Shown here one piece after another: positions 14,785 to 23,355 of a DNA stretch of 64,000 nt; the first letter of the stretch is position 1, and each line of letters opens with the position of its first letter. The translations under genes and the position numbers were made by a program. Below the pieces are notes generated by a model, which saw only the letters and a list, made by a program, of their open reading frames with translations, made no database searches and was not told where the DNA came from. The stretch is from contig NZ_JAEQNC010000010.1 of assembly GCF_016722925.1 (NCBI RefSeq), positions 62,001 through 126,000 of the forward strand. Reading direction: 5' to 3'. The stretch comes from Phytoamicus setariae. GTDB lineage: Bacteria > Pseudomonadota > Alphaproteobacteria > Rhizobiales > Rhizobiaceae.

Positions 14785-17145
14785 TCAGACGATCCAGAAG
14801 TCTTTCGCGCTGAGCGAAAGATGGTCGTCGAGATGGGCGACGAGGACGCTACCGCCACGCTTGTGGCCGTTATGGTCGTAGAACAGATTACCAGTATCGG
14901 TCTCGTAGATCACCCGGTCGTTGACGTCATGGGCCTTGCCTGCTGCGGAGGCGTGAAACGCCGAGGCCATCAGTTTGCCGGCCTTGCCAAGCGCTGTGAA
15001 GATGCTGTTCTCCAGCCAGATCGTATCATCGGCAACATTGAACCCGACGATCTCGTCGACATTTCCGGCCGCCCACGGCTTTGTGTCGAAAACAAAGATA
15101 TCGACGCCGGCCTCGCCCTTGAGGGTGTCCTTGCCGTTGCCTCCGTAGAGGATATCGTTTCCCTGACCGCCAACGAGGACGTCGTTGCCGTTGCCACCCT
15201 TCAGCGTGTCGTCGCCGTCCAGGCCGTAGAGTTTGTTGTTGACGGCGCTGCCGGTGATGACGTTCCTGTCGGCATTGCCGGTCCCGGCTATGCTGGCTTC
15301 GCCGAGCAAAACGAGATTTTCAATGCCGCTATAGTCGGCCAGCGAGCGGCTGATGATCGAGGTGATGGTGTCGATGCCGCCGATATCGATGACAATGTCA
15401 TTGCCGTCGGAAAGGACATAGGTATCATTGCCAAGGCCGCCGACCAGCGTGTCGAGGCCGGCACCACCGTCGAGGATATCATTGCCATCGCGTGCGGGAT
15501 TGGAATCAACCGGATTGGGCAGCGTGATGTTAAGCGTGTAGGCTGTGCCGACCGGGACGACGTCCTTGTCGACCCCGGAAACCTTGACGTAGTATCGGCC
15601 GGGCGTTGTGATGGTGTAGGCGATACGGCTCTGGTAGGACGTTCCGTCGTCGCCGGTGTCGGCAGTGGAATCCTCGTTGTAAGAGTACACATATCCGTCC
15701 GCATGGACGATGCTCAGGTAGCTATCGAATGTTCCGTCGGTTTCGACGATGAACTGGCCAGGGGCAAAAACGTCGATTGCGTAAAAGTCGTGACCGCCAT
15801 CACCAATCCCGCTGACGCTGACCGTGGGGTTGGTGTCCGACAGCTCGATATTGGCGTCTGACCGGATGCCGAAATGAGGGCGGAGCTCGATGGCGGTTTC
15901 GATCGAAATATTGTTGGCACCCGCGGCATTGGTATAGAGGCCACTGCCGGAATAGGTGGCTTCCGATTGGCGAAAACCGCCATAGAGAATGTCGTTGCCA
16001 TCCCCACCGTAGAGCTTGTCGTTGCCCTTCTTGCCCACGAGGATATCATGGCCGTCATTGCCCCAGAGCGTGTTGGCGACCTGATTGCCGTGGATCTCGT
16101 CATTGCCGGAGCCGCCTGAGGCATTTTCGATGATGGATCGCAGATCGTCTTTGAAAAGCAGGGCATTAAAGACATTGCCAGCCGCAAAGGCACCATGGCC
16201 TAGCCAGGCGAGCTGTTCATATGAGGTCCACGACCAGCCGCCAGGCGCCAGGTCGATCAGGGCGTTCTCGGTGTAGTTGGAGAAATCATAGGTGTCGACG
16301 CCGCCACCATCCCAGACAGTCAGGAAAACGCTATTGGCATCACCGCCGATGCCGCCGCCGGGCGCACCCTGTCCAATGCCGTTTATGGACATTTCACCGG
16401 TGGTGGACGACCAAGTGTAGACTGTGTCGGTGGCATAGGTCGAATAGTTGGCGCCATAGAGATGCTGGAGTGCGGCGATGTCCAGCATCATCAGCGTCTG
16501 GGGAAAGTCATACTGTCCGTTGGTAAAGCCCACCACGTCGCCGACATAGCTTCGGTAAGTCATGACCGAAAATTCCATGCTGTCGCGGTGACGCGGTATC
16601 GCCAGCTCGAACCCAGGGATATCCGTTCCGGCATCGTGGGCGTGGCTCAGTCCAACCGCATGGCCAAGTTCGTGGATATGAGCCATCCAGGCATAGGTGC
16701 CCGGTGTCGGATTGCGGAAGTCGGCATCGTCTCCGAACCAAACATCGCCCGCTGAAGAGTCGCCATCGAGCCGGGGGAAATCGGCAACCCTTGCGGTGTC
16801 GAGATTTGCGCCATCGAACATATCGGCTTGCGCGATCATGATGTCGGAAGGGCCGCCGGGATCGGCAGCAAGCGAGATCCGCAGCCCCGACACCTGGCTG
16901 AAGGAGCCGTATGTGAATAATGCAGGTCCCGGGCCGTTGTAGCGGCCTTCCAGGATAGACTGGATGGCGTTTTTCTGTTCGTCGCTGATTTCCGTGAACC
17001 CGGTGAAGGCAAATGGATAATCGCCAGCAAAGTCGGAGGGATCGTCGGCAAAGCTGTAGGTGATGGGGCCGCGCCATTGAGTGCCATAGAGCACACCGTC
17101 GATATAATCGTTTTCTGTCGGTGTAGAGCTTACTGCGGTGGCCAT
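14785..17145 (-). CDS. Serralysin-type RTX metalloprotease with PPC-like insert
   Basis: 786 aa. Residues 1-340 form an M10B metallopeptidase: zinc motif HELGHAVGLSH (158-168) and Met-turn VMTY (194-197). RTX nonapeptide repeats (GNDGHDILVGKKGND-type) occur at about 345-390 and again at 551-680. Between them, residues 411-541 resemble a bacterial pre-peptidase C-terminal (PPC) beta-domain (DFYAIDVFAPGQFIVET, PGRYYVKVSG). The C terminus DFWIV is a typical type I secretion end. There is no N-terminal signal. It should be exported by a type I system, whose genes are not in this window, and fold in external calcium. It has its own promoter region and is convergent with gpt. Confidence 0.93.
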   Translation of the reverse strand: MATAVSSTPTENDYIDGVLYGTQWRGPITYSFADDPSDFAGDYPFAFTGFTEISDEQKNAIQSILEGRYNGPGPALFTYGSFSQVSGLRISLAADPGGPSDIMIAQADMFDGANLDTARVADFPRLDGDSSAGDVWFGDDADFRNPTPGTYAWMAHIHELGHAVGLSHAHDAGTDIPGFELAIPRHRDSMEFSVMTYRSYVGDVVGFTNGQYDFPQTLMMLDIAALQHLYGANYSTYATDTVYTWSSTTGEMSINGIGQGAPGGGIGGDANSVFLTVWDGGGVDTYDFSNYTENALIDLAPGGWSWTSYEQLAWLGHGAFAAGNVFNALLFKDDLRSIIENASGGSGNDEIHGNQVANTLWGNDGHDILVGKKGNDKLYGGDGNDILYGGFRQSEATYSGSGLYTNAAGANNISIETAIELRPHFGIRSDANIELSDTNPTVSVSGIGDGGHDFYAIDVFAPGQFIVETDGTFDSYLSIVHADGYVYSYNEDSTADTGDDGTSYQSRIAYTITTPGRYYVKVSGVDKDVVPVGTAYTLNITLPNPVDSNPARDGNDILDGGAGLDTLVGGLGNDTYVLSDGNDIVIDIGGIDTITSIISRSLADYSGIENLVLLGEASIAGTGNADRNVITGSAVNNKLYGLDGDDTLKGGNGNDVLVGGQGNDILYGGNGKDTLKGEAGVDIFVFDTKPWAAGNVDEIVGFNVADDTIWLENSIFTALGKAGKLMASAFHASAAGKAHDVNDRVIYETDTGNLFYDHNGHKRGGSVLVAHLDDHLSLSAKDFWIV

Positions 17146-17656
17146 TTTTATTCCTTAAAATCAGTCCGTTAGCCGCTCGATCGCTGAGCCGGGCGGCAGT
17201 TGGAAATATTGAACTACGATGCAAAGCCCGCGTTTAATGGTCGAAGCAACATCTGGTAAGCGGGCCGGTGCGCTCGGCAATGCAAGGAGAAAATAGATTG
17301 GGTCGTTATGATTTGGTCTGTGCTTTTGTCCGTATAGGGAAGCTAGCTTGCCCGCAAGGTGGTCGACAACCTTTGCGTGTCGCCAGTTGCCGGAGATGCC
17401 AGCGACAGGCTTTGGACTGGTGGCAAGTGGCTGAAAATCTCGGGCTCCGGCCATGCAGGAGCTTTCGCAAACATGTGGATCGAATCGTTCGCGTCACATT
17501 CTTGTCTCAATTGGAAGTGCGGTAGGTCGCCGACAAAAAAAATAAATTGTTTTGCGAGGGGGAGGCGCGATCGACGGCTTGGCGCAGATTTCCTCCGCAA
17601 CATACTCGTTGATTTATAGGCACTTGGACGCTTTCCACAGTTTCCACACCCATAAT

Positions 17657-17672
17657 ACACAACATATAGTGT
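17657..17672. promoter_or_regulatory. NrdR box (distal)
   Basis: ACACAACATATAGTGT is nearly identical to the NrdR box consensus ACACwATATaTwGTGT. NrdR represses ribonucleotide reductase genes when dATP is plentiful. It lies 404 bp before the nrdJ start. Confidence 0.75.
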
Positions 17673-17900
17673 TAACGTTTCCTGCACGGTCAAGCACTTG
17701 ACCGAATCACCCCGTTGTCGCCTAATGGGACATGTTGCGGCGGCGACAGAACTGGATAGTAACGAGGCCCGGTTCTTATCTGTAAATCGATATGAGTTTT
17801 GGCATTGAATGTGGGCGCGAAAGCGTGCATTTCGAGCGCCCGAGGCATGTGTCTTTTTCTCCCGCGATACGGAATAAAGGCTGGCTAAAATTTGCTGTTG

Positions 17901-17947
17901 ATACTATATTTAGTGTTTGCAGCCATTCTGGCCACCATATACAGGAT
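17901..17947. promoter_or_regulatory. NrdR box pair (proximal)
   Basis: ATACTATATTTAGTGT (17901-17916) matches 14 of 16 positions of the NrdR consensus. A weaker copy, CCACCATATACAGGAT, starts at 17932, exactly 31 bp later; paired NrdR boxes usually lie about three helical turns apart. The pair is 144-175 bp before the nrdJ start codon. Confidence 0.55.
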
Positions 17948-18075
17948 GACCAGGATCGGGTTTCCCGAAAAATTCGAACGAGGAAACTGGCTGCACGAGC
18001 GCGATGCTCAGGCTGCCGGACAGAGAAATTCGCGCCTTTTACCGGGCGCATTGGACAGGCAAAGGGATTGCAGAG

Positions 18076-21000
18076 ATGCGCATAGACCGCAAGTTCACCG
18101 AAGCAGGAAAATCGGCCTACGATAGCGTGGCGTTCCGTACCGCAACGAGTGAAATCCGAAACCCGGATGGTTCCGTGGTTTTCCGGCTTGCGGACATCCA
18201 GGTGCCCGAACAGTTCAGCCAGGTTGCGGCTGACATTCTTGCGCAGAAGTATTTCCGCAAGGCCGGCGTGCCCAAACACCTGAAGAAGGTCGAGGAAAAC
18301 GATGTTCCGTCCTGGCTGTGGCGTTCGGAAGCCGACAAGGATGCGCTTGCCTCGCTTCCCAAGGACGAGCAGTACGGTTCCGAAATCGATGCGCGTCAGG
18401 TTTTCGATCGTCTTGCCGGCACCTGGACCTATTGGGGCTGGAAGGGTGGCTACTTCACTTCGGAAGAAGATGCGGCCGCCTTTCGCGACGAGCTTGCCTA
18501 TATGCTCGCCACCCAGCGCGTCGCACCGAATTCGCCGCAATGGTTCAACACCGGTCTGCACTGGGCCTACGGCATCGACGGCCCGGGGCAGGGCCATTTC
18601 TATGTCGACCCCTTCACCGGCAAGCTGACCAAGTCCAAGTCGGCCTATGAGCATCCGCAGCCGCATGCCTGCTTTATCCAGTCTGTTGGCGACGATCTCG
18701 TCAACGAGGGCGGCATCATGGATCTCTGGGTCCGCGAAGCACGCCTGTTCAAGTACGGCTCGGGCACCGGTTCCAATTTCTCCTATCTGCGCGGCGAAGG
18801 TGAAAAGCTTTCCGGCGGCGGCCGTTCGTCCGGCCTGATGAGTTTCCTCAAGATCGGTGACCGTGCTGCCGGCGCCATCAAGTCGGGCGGTACCACCCGC
18901 CGTGCGGCCAAGATGGTGGTGGTCGATATCGATCACCCCGATATCGAGGAATACATCAACTGGAAGGTCAAGGAAGAGCAGAAGGTCGCCGCGCTGGTGA
19001 CCGGCTCGAAGATCGTCGCCAAGCACCTCAAGGCGATCATGAAGGCCTGCGTCAATTGCGAGGCCGACAACGACGCCTGCTTTGACCCCAAGCAGAACCC
19101 GGCGCTGAAGCGCGAGATCAAGGCCGCCAAGGCCTCGCTGGTACCGGAAAACTACATTGGCCGCGTCATCCAGTTCGCCCGCCAGGGCTACACGGATATG
19201 GAATTCAAGACCTATGACACGGATTGGGATTCGGAAGCCTATCTGACCGTTGCCGGCCAGAACTCCAACAATTCCGTCTCGATCAAGGACGACTTTTTGC
19301 GCGCTGTGGAGCGCGACGATGTCTGGAACCTGACTGCCCGCAAGGACGGCAAGGTGCTGAAGACGCTGAAGGCCCGCGACCTCTGGGAATCCATCTCCTA
19401 CGCAGCATGGGCGTCAGCTGACCCGGGCCTGCACTTCAACACGACGATGAACGACTGGCACACCAGCCCGGCAGCCGGTCCGATCCGCGCGTCCAATCCG
19501 TGCTCGGAATACATGTTCCTCGACGACACGGCCTGCAACCTCGCATCGCTCAACCTGATGCAGTTCAAGGATGCCAAGACCGGCAACATCGACATCGCCG
19601 CCTACGAACATGCCGTCCGCTTGTGGACCGTCGTGCTCGAAGTCTCCGTGATGATGGCGCAGTTCCCGTCCAAGCGGATTGCCGAACTGTCCTACGAATA
19701 CCGTACGCTCGGCCTCGGCTACGCCAATATCGGTGGCCTCTTGATGTCGTCGGGCATTCCCTACGACTCCAAGGAAGGCCGCGCCATCGCCGGTGCGCTG
19801 ACCGCGATCATGACCGGCGTCTGCTATGCGACATCGGCCGAAATGGCGGGCGAACTCGGGACATTCCCGCAGTACGAGCCGAACCGCGAGCACATGCTGC
19901 GCGTCATTCGCAACCATCGCCGCGCCGCCCATGGCACACGCGACGGCTATGAGAAGCTGTCGATCGAGCCGGTGGCGCTTATCCATGCCGACAGCCCGGA
20001 CCAGGATCTGGTCAAACATGCCACGGCTGCCTGGGATCTGGCGCTGGAACTCGGCGAGAAGCACGGCTACCGCAACGCGCAGGTCTCGGTCATCGCTCCA
20101 ACAGGCACGATCGGTCTCGTCATGGATTGCGACACGACCGGCATCGAGCCCGATTTCGCACTGGTGAAGTTCAAGAAGCTGGCCGGCGGCGGCTACTTCA
20201 AGATCATCAACCGCGCCGTGCCGGAAGCGTTGCGTTCGCTCGGCTACACAGAAGCCCAGATTGCCGAGATCGAGGCTTACGCTGTCGGCCACGGCAACTT
20301 CAACCAGGCGCCGTCGGTCAATCCCGGCTCGCTGCGCGCCAAGGGCTTCCCGGACGACAAGATCGAAGCCGTCAACGCGGCGCTGAAGCAGGCCTTCGAC
20401 ATCAAGTTCGTGTTCAATCAATGGACGCTTGGTGCAGACTTCCTGCGGACGCTCGGTGTCTCCGACGAACAGATGAACGCCATCGATTTCAACCTGTTGG
20501 ATCATCTCGGCTACTCCCGCAAGGAAATCGAGGCCGCCAACATCCATGTCTGCGGTGCGATGACGCTGGAAGGCGCGCCGTTCCTCAAAAAGGAAGACCT
20601 GCCGGTTTTCGATTGCGCCAACCCATGCGGCAAGATCGGCAAGCGCTACCTCTCGGTCGAGAGCCACATCCGCATGATGGCGGCTGCCCAGCCGTTCATC
20701 TCGGGCGCGATCTCCAAGACCATCAACATGGCCAACGATGCGACCGTCGAGGATTGCAAGAACGCCTACATGCTCAGCTGGAAGCTCGGCCTCAAGGCCA
20801 ACGCGCTCTATCGCGACGGCTCCAAGCTTTCCCAGCCGCTCAATGCCTCGCTGATCGAAGATGAGGAAGACGACGAGGCGCTGGAGGAACTGCTGGCCGC
20901 GCCCGCTGCGGCCCAGGCCGTGGCTGTCACCGAAAAGATCGTCGAACGCGTCATCGAGCGCGTGGTGCGTGAACGCGAAAAACTGCCGAACCGTCGCCAG

Positions 21001-21843
21001 GGCTACACCCAGAAGGCCGTCATTGGCGGCCACAAGGTCTATCTCCGCACCGGCGAATTCGGCGACGGCCGTCTCGGCGAGATCTTCATCGACATGCACA
21101 AGGAAGGGGCTGCCTTCCGTGCGATGATGAACAACTTTGCCATCGCCATCTCGCTCGGCCTGCAATACGGCGTGCCGCTGGAAGAATATGTGGAGGCCTT
21201 CACCTTCACCAAGTTCGAACCGGCCGGCATCGTCATGGGCAACGACGCGATCAAGAACGCCACGTCGATCCTCGACTACGTGTTCCGCGAACTGGCCGTG
21301 TCCTACCTCAACCGCAATGATCTTGCACATGTCGATACCTCGGATTTCTCCAACACGGCGCTTGGCAAGGGCATTTCCGAAGGCAAGACCAACCTGATCT
21401 CGACCGGCTGGACGCGCGGCTACAAGCCGACACTGGTTTCGGGCCATGGCCCGTCCAGCGAACCTAAGGGCTCGGCTTCTGGCGCGCCGGCCAAGGCTTC
21501 ATCGGGTGGCAGCGTGACGGCCTTTGCCGGCAGCGCCGTGCGCAAGCTTGAAACGACGACACTGGTGTCCACCTCCGAAATCGTCGCCTTCAAGCGCGAT
21601 TACGAAGAACGCCAGGCCGAGGAAGTCACTGAGGAAGTCGGCGAGTCGGTCACCGACATCTTCTCGGACAAGGCGGCAGCAGACGCAGCCTCGGCCAAGC
21701 AGCTCGCATCCGAACGCCGCGCGCGCTCGATCATGCAGGGCTACACCGGCAACATGTGCTCCGAGTGCCAGAACTTCACCATGGTGCGGAATGGCACGTG
21801 CGAGAAGTGCGACACGTGCGGCGCGACCAGCGGGTGCAGCTGA
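18076..21843 (+). CDS. nrdJ: Adenosylcobalamin-dependent (class II) ribonucleotide reductase
   Basis: 1255 aa. It reduces ribonucleotides to deoxyribonucleotides using a B12-derived radical and needs no oxygen. Visible family features are [11 protein letters not shown], the substrate-site segment [40 protein letters not shown] and the catalytic-site NPCGKI region. The C-terminal 28 residues are a cysteine-rich zinc-ribbon-like tail ([20 protein letters not shown]) that may re-reduce the active site. ATG 18076 is preceded by GAG and starts the conserved [11 protein letters not shown]; a longer frame exists upstream but looks non-coding. NrdR boxes lie upstream, a terminator downstream. cobF and cobG in the same window fit its cofactor need. 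Confidence 0.97.
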   Translation: MRIDRKFTEAGKSAYDSVAFRTATSEIRNPDGSVVFRLADIQVPEQFSQVAADILAQKYFRKAGVPKHLKKVEENDVPSWLWRSEADKDALASLPKDEQYGSEIDARQVFDRLAGTWTYWGWKGGYFTSEEDAAAFRDELAYMLATQRVAPNSPQWFNTGLHWAYGIDGPGQGHFYVDPFTGKLTKSKSAYEHPQPHACFIQSVGDDLVNEGGIMDLWVREARLFKYGSGTGSNFSYLRGEGEKLSGGGRSSGLMSFLKIGDRAAGAIKSGGTTRRAAKMVVVDIDHPDIEEYINWKVKEEQKVAALVTGSKIVAKHLKAIMKACVNCEADNDACFDPKQNPALKREIKAAKASLVPENYIGRVIQFARQGYTDMEFKTYDTDWDSEAYLTVAGQNSNNSVSIKDDFLRAVERDDVWNLTARKDGKVLKTLKARDLWESISYAAWASADPGLHFNTTMNDWHTSPAAGPIRASNPCSEYMFLDDTACNLASLNLMQFKDAKTGNIDIAAYEHAVRLWTVVLEVSVMMAQFPSKRIAELSYEYRTLGLGYANIGGLLMSSGIPYDSKEGRAIAGALTAIMTGVCYATSAEMAGELGTFPQYEPNREHMLRVIRNHRRAAHGTRDGYEKLSIEPVALIHADSPDQDLVKHATAAWDLALELGEKHGYRNAQVSVIAPTGTIGLVMDCDTTGIEPDFALVKFKKLAGGGYFKIINRAVPEALRSLGYTEAQIAEIEAYAVGHGNFNQAPSVNPGSLRAKGFPDDKIEAVNAALKQAFDIKFVFNQWTLGADFLRTLGVSDEQMNAIDFNLLDHLGYSRKEIEAANIHVCGAMTLEGAPFLKKEDLPVFDCANPCGKIGKRYLSVESHIRMMAAAQPFISGAISKTINMANDATVEDCKNAYMLSWKLGLKANALYRDGSKLSQPLNASLIEDEEDDEALEELLAAPAAAQAVAVTEKIVERVIERVVREREKLPNRRQGYTQKAVIGGHKVYLRTGEFGDGRLGEIFIDMHKEGAAFRAMMNNFAIAISLGLQYGVPLEEYVEAFTFTKFEPAGIVMGNDAIKNATSILDYVFRELAVSYLNRNDLAHVDTSDFSNTALGKGISEGKTNLISTGWTRGYKPTLVSGHGPSSEPKGSASGAPAKASSGGSVTAFAGSAVRKLETTTLVSTSEIVAFKRDYEERQAEEVTEEVGESVTDIFSDKAAADAASAKQLASERRARSIMQGYTGNMCSECQNFTMVRNGTCEKCDTCGATSGCS

Positions 21844-21902
21844 GGAGAGGGAAATAGGAGGCTTTTCTAGAATAACAGGAGCTTATCCTTATTGTTGATG
21901 TA

Positions 21903-21942
21903 AACTGACTCGGGCATTGAGTATTGTCTGAGTTAGTTTTTT
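21903..21942 (+). terminator. Rho-independent terminator of nrdJ
   Basis: AACTGACTC (21903-21911) pairs with GAGTTAGTT (21930-21938) with one G-U pair and an inner GGCA/TGTC extension, followed by TTTTTT. It marks the left edge of the AT-rich islet. Confidence 0.8.
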
Positions 21943-22067
21943 GGCTTTACTAATTCTAAGTAGTTGCAAATAAGTAATGAATCCACACAATAAATGGAAA
22001 TACAAATTGACACGTGATTTTTATTGATGTATATCGTTTGAATACAACAATATATTATGATTTATAC

Positions 22068-22096
22068 TTGACAAAAGCCGTCATACTCTCTAGCCT
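22068..22096 (+). promoter_or_regulatory. Candidate promoter of the 56-aa gene
   Basis: TTGACA (22068-22073) is a perfect -35 hexamer; TAGCCT at 22091-22096 after a 17-bp spacer is a poor -10. It lies in DNA of very low GC content, about 45 bp before the start codon of the small gene. Confidence 0.35.
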
Positions 22097-22138
22097 GGGC
22101 ATGTTGAAGCTCGAATTGGAAAGAGAGGTGATACAAAG

Positions 22139-22309
22139 ATGGCAACCAATCCACCAAAAGGCGATGGCCATAGAATCGGCGCTGTAAAAGACCGCTCACA
22201 GGTGCATAATCCCAAGACGGATACTTGGACCAAGCGTGGTCCTGATGGCAAATTCATGGATGGTAAAAAGGACGGGACGCCCTTTAAAGGCGTACGCAAG
22301 GAAAAATAG
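22139..22309 (+). CDS. 56-aa basic hypothetical protein
   Basis: Begins MATNPPKGDGHRIGAVKDRS and ends PFKGVRKEK; in between are NPKTDTW and GPDGKFMDGKKDG. From memory, proteins with this pattern (GAV-x-RSQV-x-NPKT...FMD...KPFKGVRKE) are widespread small hypotheticals in bacteria, often in accessory DNA; that recognition was not checked. The protein is strongly basic, rich in Gly/Lys, and has no membrane segment or signal. The start is supported by AGAGAGGTGAT about 10 nt upstream. It is preceded by a promoter-like TTGACA and followed by an extensive hairpin. Function unknown. Confidence 0.8.
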   Translation: MATNPPKGDGHRIGAVKDRSQVHNPKTDTWTKRGPDGKFMDGKKDGTPFKGVRKEK

Positions 22310-22310
22310 C

Positions 22311-22366
22311 CATTTCGCGATACCGTAGCCAAGGTGCAAACTTGACTACGGCATTCCGCGAAAATG
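22311..22366. repeat. Long imperfect palindrome/hairpin
   Basis: Inner stem CCGTAGCCAAG (22323-22333) / CTTGACTACGG (22341-22351) has one mismatch and a 7-nt loop. An outer stem CATTTCGCG (22312-22320) / CGCGAAAATG (22357-22366) extends it. There is no T-run, so it is not a standard terminator. It may be a structured RNA between the two small genes or a palindromic repeat. Confidence 0.55.
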
Positions 22367-22371
22367 CCCGA

Positions 22372-22816
22372 GGCCCACGCGGGGCTAAGAAGACTGAGTC
22401 TTCCTTTGTGCAAGGGAATTATACCACCTCAGTTTTTGGAGTCGAGGTAGCCTCGGAGTTTCCAACTTGTAAAAGGAAACACGATGTTAAAGCAGCTTTA
22501 TAATACCGTCTCTCACCCGAATGGTTGGAGCGGTTTGCCAGCGTACGAGATTCAGAATGCCAGTGTATACCGAACGGTTTCACACCCGCTTGGATGGTCA
22601 GGACTGCCGGACTACACGCTTAGGAATGGCAAGCTATACCGAACGGTGTCTCATCCGTCCGGTTGGACTGGTCTGCCAGAGTATGAGATCCGTGCAGATG
22701 GCCAAGTATACCGCACGGTGAACCATCCTAACGGCTGGAGTGGATTGCCAGATTTTGCTTTTAGGTAAGAGCCACCCCAGCCAATTGCGCCCAGGCGACG
22801 TTGTCTCGCGTGGGCC
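22372..22816. repeat. Inverted repeat flanking the four-repeat protein gene
   Basis: GGCCCACGCGGGGC (22372-22385) and the reverse complement of GTCTCGCGTGGGCC (22803-22816) match at 12 of 14 positions and bracket the gene at 22484-22768. They may be cassette ends, or a chance match of GC-rich words. Confidence 0.3.
22484..22768 (+). CDS. Four-repeat small protein (YRTVxHPxGWSGLPxY repeats)
   Basis: 94 aa made almost entirely of four tandem units of about 23 residues (5-27, 28-50, 51-74, 75-94). Consensus: [LV]YRTVxHPxGWSGLPxYxxR, with invariant His-Pro, Gly-Trp, Gly-Leu-Pro and aromatic residues. Each unit probably forms a beta-hairpin, giving a small closed beta-sheet ring or propeller-like fold; this is inferred from the regular spacing. 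No signal peptide or membrane helix. AAAGGAAA precedes the ATG. The units are also similar at DNA level (period about 69-72 bp), indicating internal duplication. No family name is recognised with confidence; a ligand-binding or structural role is possible. Confidence 0.85.
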   Translation: MLKQLYNTVSHPNGWSGLPAYEIQNASVYRTVSHPLGWSGLPDYTLRNGKLYRTVSHPSGWTGLPEYEIRADGQVYRTVNHPNGWSGLPDFAFR

Positions 22817-22849
22817 CATGGCCGAAGTTGGTAAGAGATAAGCGAAACG

Positions 22850-22885
22850 CGCGAAAATTTTGGTTGCGTGGCCGAAATTTTCGCG
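22850..22885. repeat. Strong hairpin downstream of the repeat-protein gene
   Basis: CGCGAAAATTTTGG (22850-22863) pairs with CCGAAATTTTCGCG (22872-22885) with one mismatch and an 8-nt loop. It shares the word CGCGAAAAT with the outer stem of the palindrome at 22311-22366, so the two may belong to one repeat type. Confidence 0.6.
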
Positions 22886-22994
22886 TAGCAGATCGAATGA
22901 TCTCTGGATTTCGTTTGCTGGCGTATACTGACGGTCATCGAAGCAACTGATTGACCTCACCGCTATCACGAACTGAGCCCATTTGACGTCCTAG

Positions 22995-23315
22995 ATGCAA
23001 AACATCCTCTTTGTCTGCAGTCAGAATAAATTGCGAAGCCCTACTGCGGAACAGGTTTTTTCCGAGTATCCGGGGCTCGAGGTTTTGTCCGCGGGAACAA
23101 ACAATGATGCGGTGACGCCGCTGGATGCTGAAACGGTTTCCTGGGCGGACATCATTTTTGTGATGGAGAAGAGCCATCTAAACAAGGTCCGCACCAAGTT
23201 CCGGTCAAGCCTCAACGGTACGCGAGTAATCTGCCTCAATATTCCGGATGACTATGAGTTTATGGATCCCGACTTAATTCGTCTGCTCCAAGCAAAAGTG
23301 CCAAGATTCCTCTAG
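22995..23315 (+). CDS. Small low-molecular-weight protein-tyrosine-phosphatase-like protein
   Basis: 106 aa. The N-terminal loop CSQNKLRSPTAE fits the C-x5-R-S phosphate loop of low-molecular-weight tyrosine phosphatases (catalytic Cys near residue 8). DPDLIRLL near the C terminus replaces the usual DPxY general-acid loop. The protein is shorter than classical members (about 150 aa) and resembles the 'predicted protein tyrosine phosphatase' group of about 110 residues (SWADIIFVMEKSHLNKV). Substrate unknown. It is the last gene of the AT-rich islet and converges on the TPP enzyme gene, ending 41 bp from it. Confidence 0.85.
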   Translation: MQNILFVCSQNKLRSPTAEQVFSEYPGLEVLSAGTNNDAVTPLDAETVSWADIIFVMEKSHLNKVRTKFRSSLNGTRVICLNIPDDYEFMDPDLIRLLQAKVPRFL

Positions 23316-23355
23316 TATTTGGCGTCCGCCCAGCTGAGCGGAGAGGAAAATCTTG

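Larger units (their letters stand above)
17146..18075. other. 930-bp gap upstream of nrdJ
   Basis: Frames on both strands up to 116 aa have no recognisable family or ribosome site. The region should contain the protease promoter (left) and the nrdJ promoter. It holds two NrdR-box-like motifs, at 17657 and 17901, and an A-rich run near 17535. A frame from 17892 with a hydrophobic start ([19 protein letters not shown]) might encode a small membrane peptide but lacks a clear start signal. Confidence 0.5.

Noticed and set aside
9486-17730. 12-base word TTGTCGCCTAAT at 9486 and again at 17715
   Set aside because: Only two copies in the window with different flanks; no palindrome or promoter context, so probably chance.
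17892-18125. 77-aa frame with a hydrophobic N terminus upstream of nrdJ
   Set aside because: TTG start without ribosome site, overlaps the nrdJ start, and the second half is an obvious shadow of nrdJ coding sequence.
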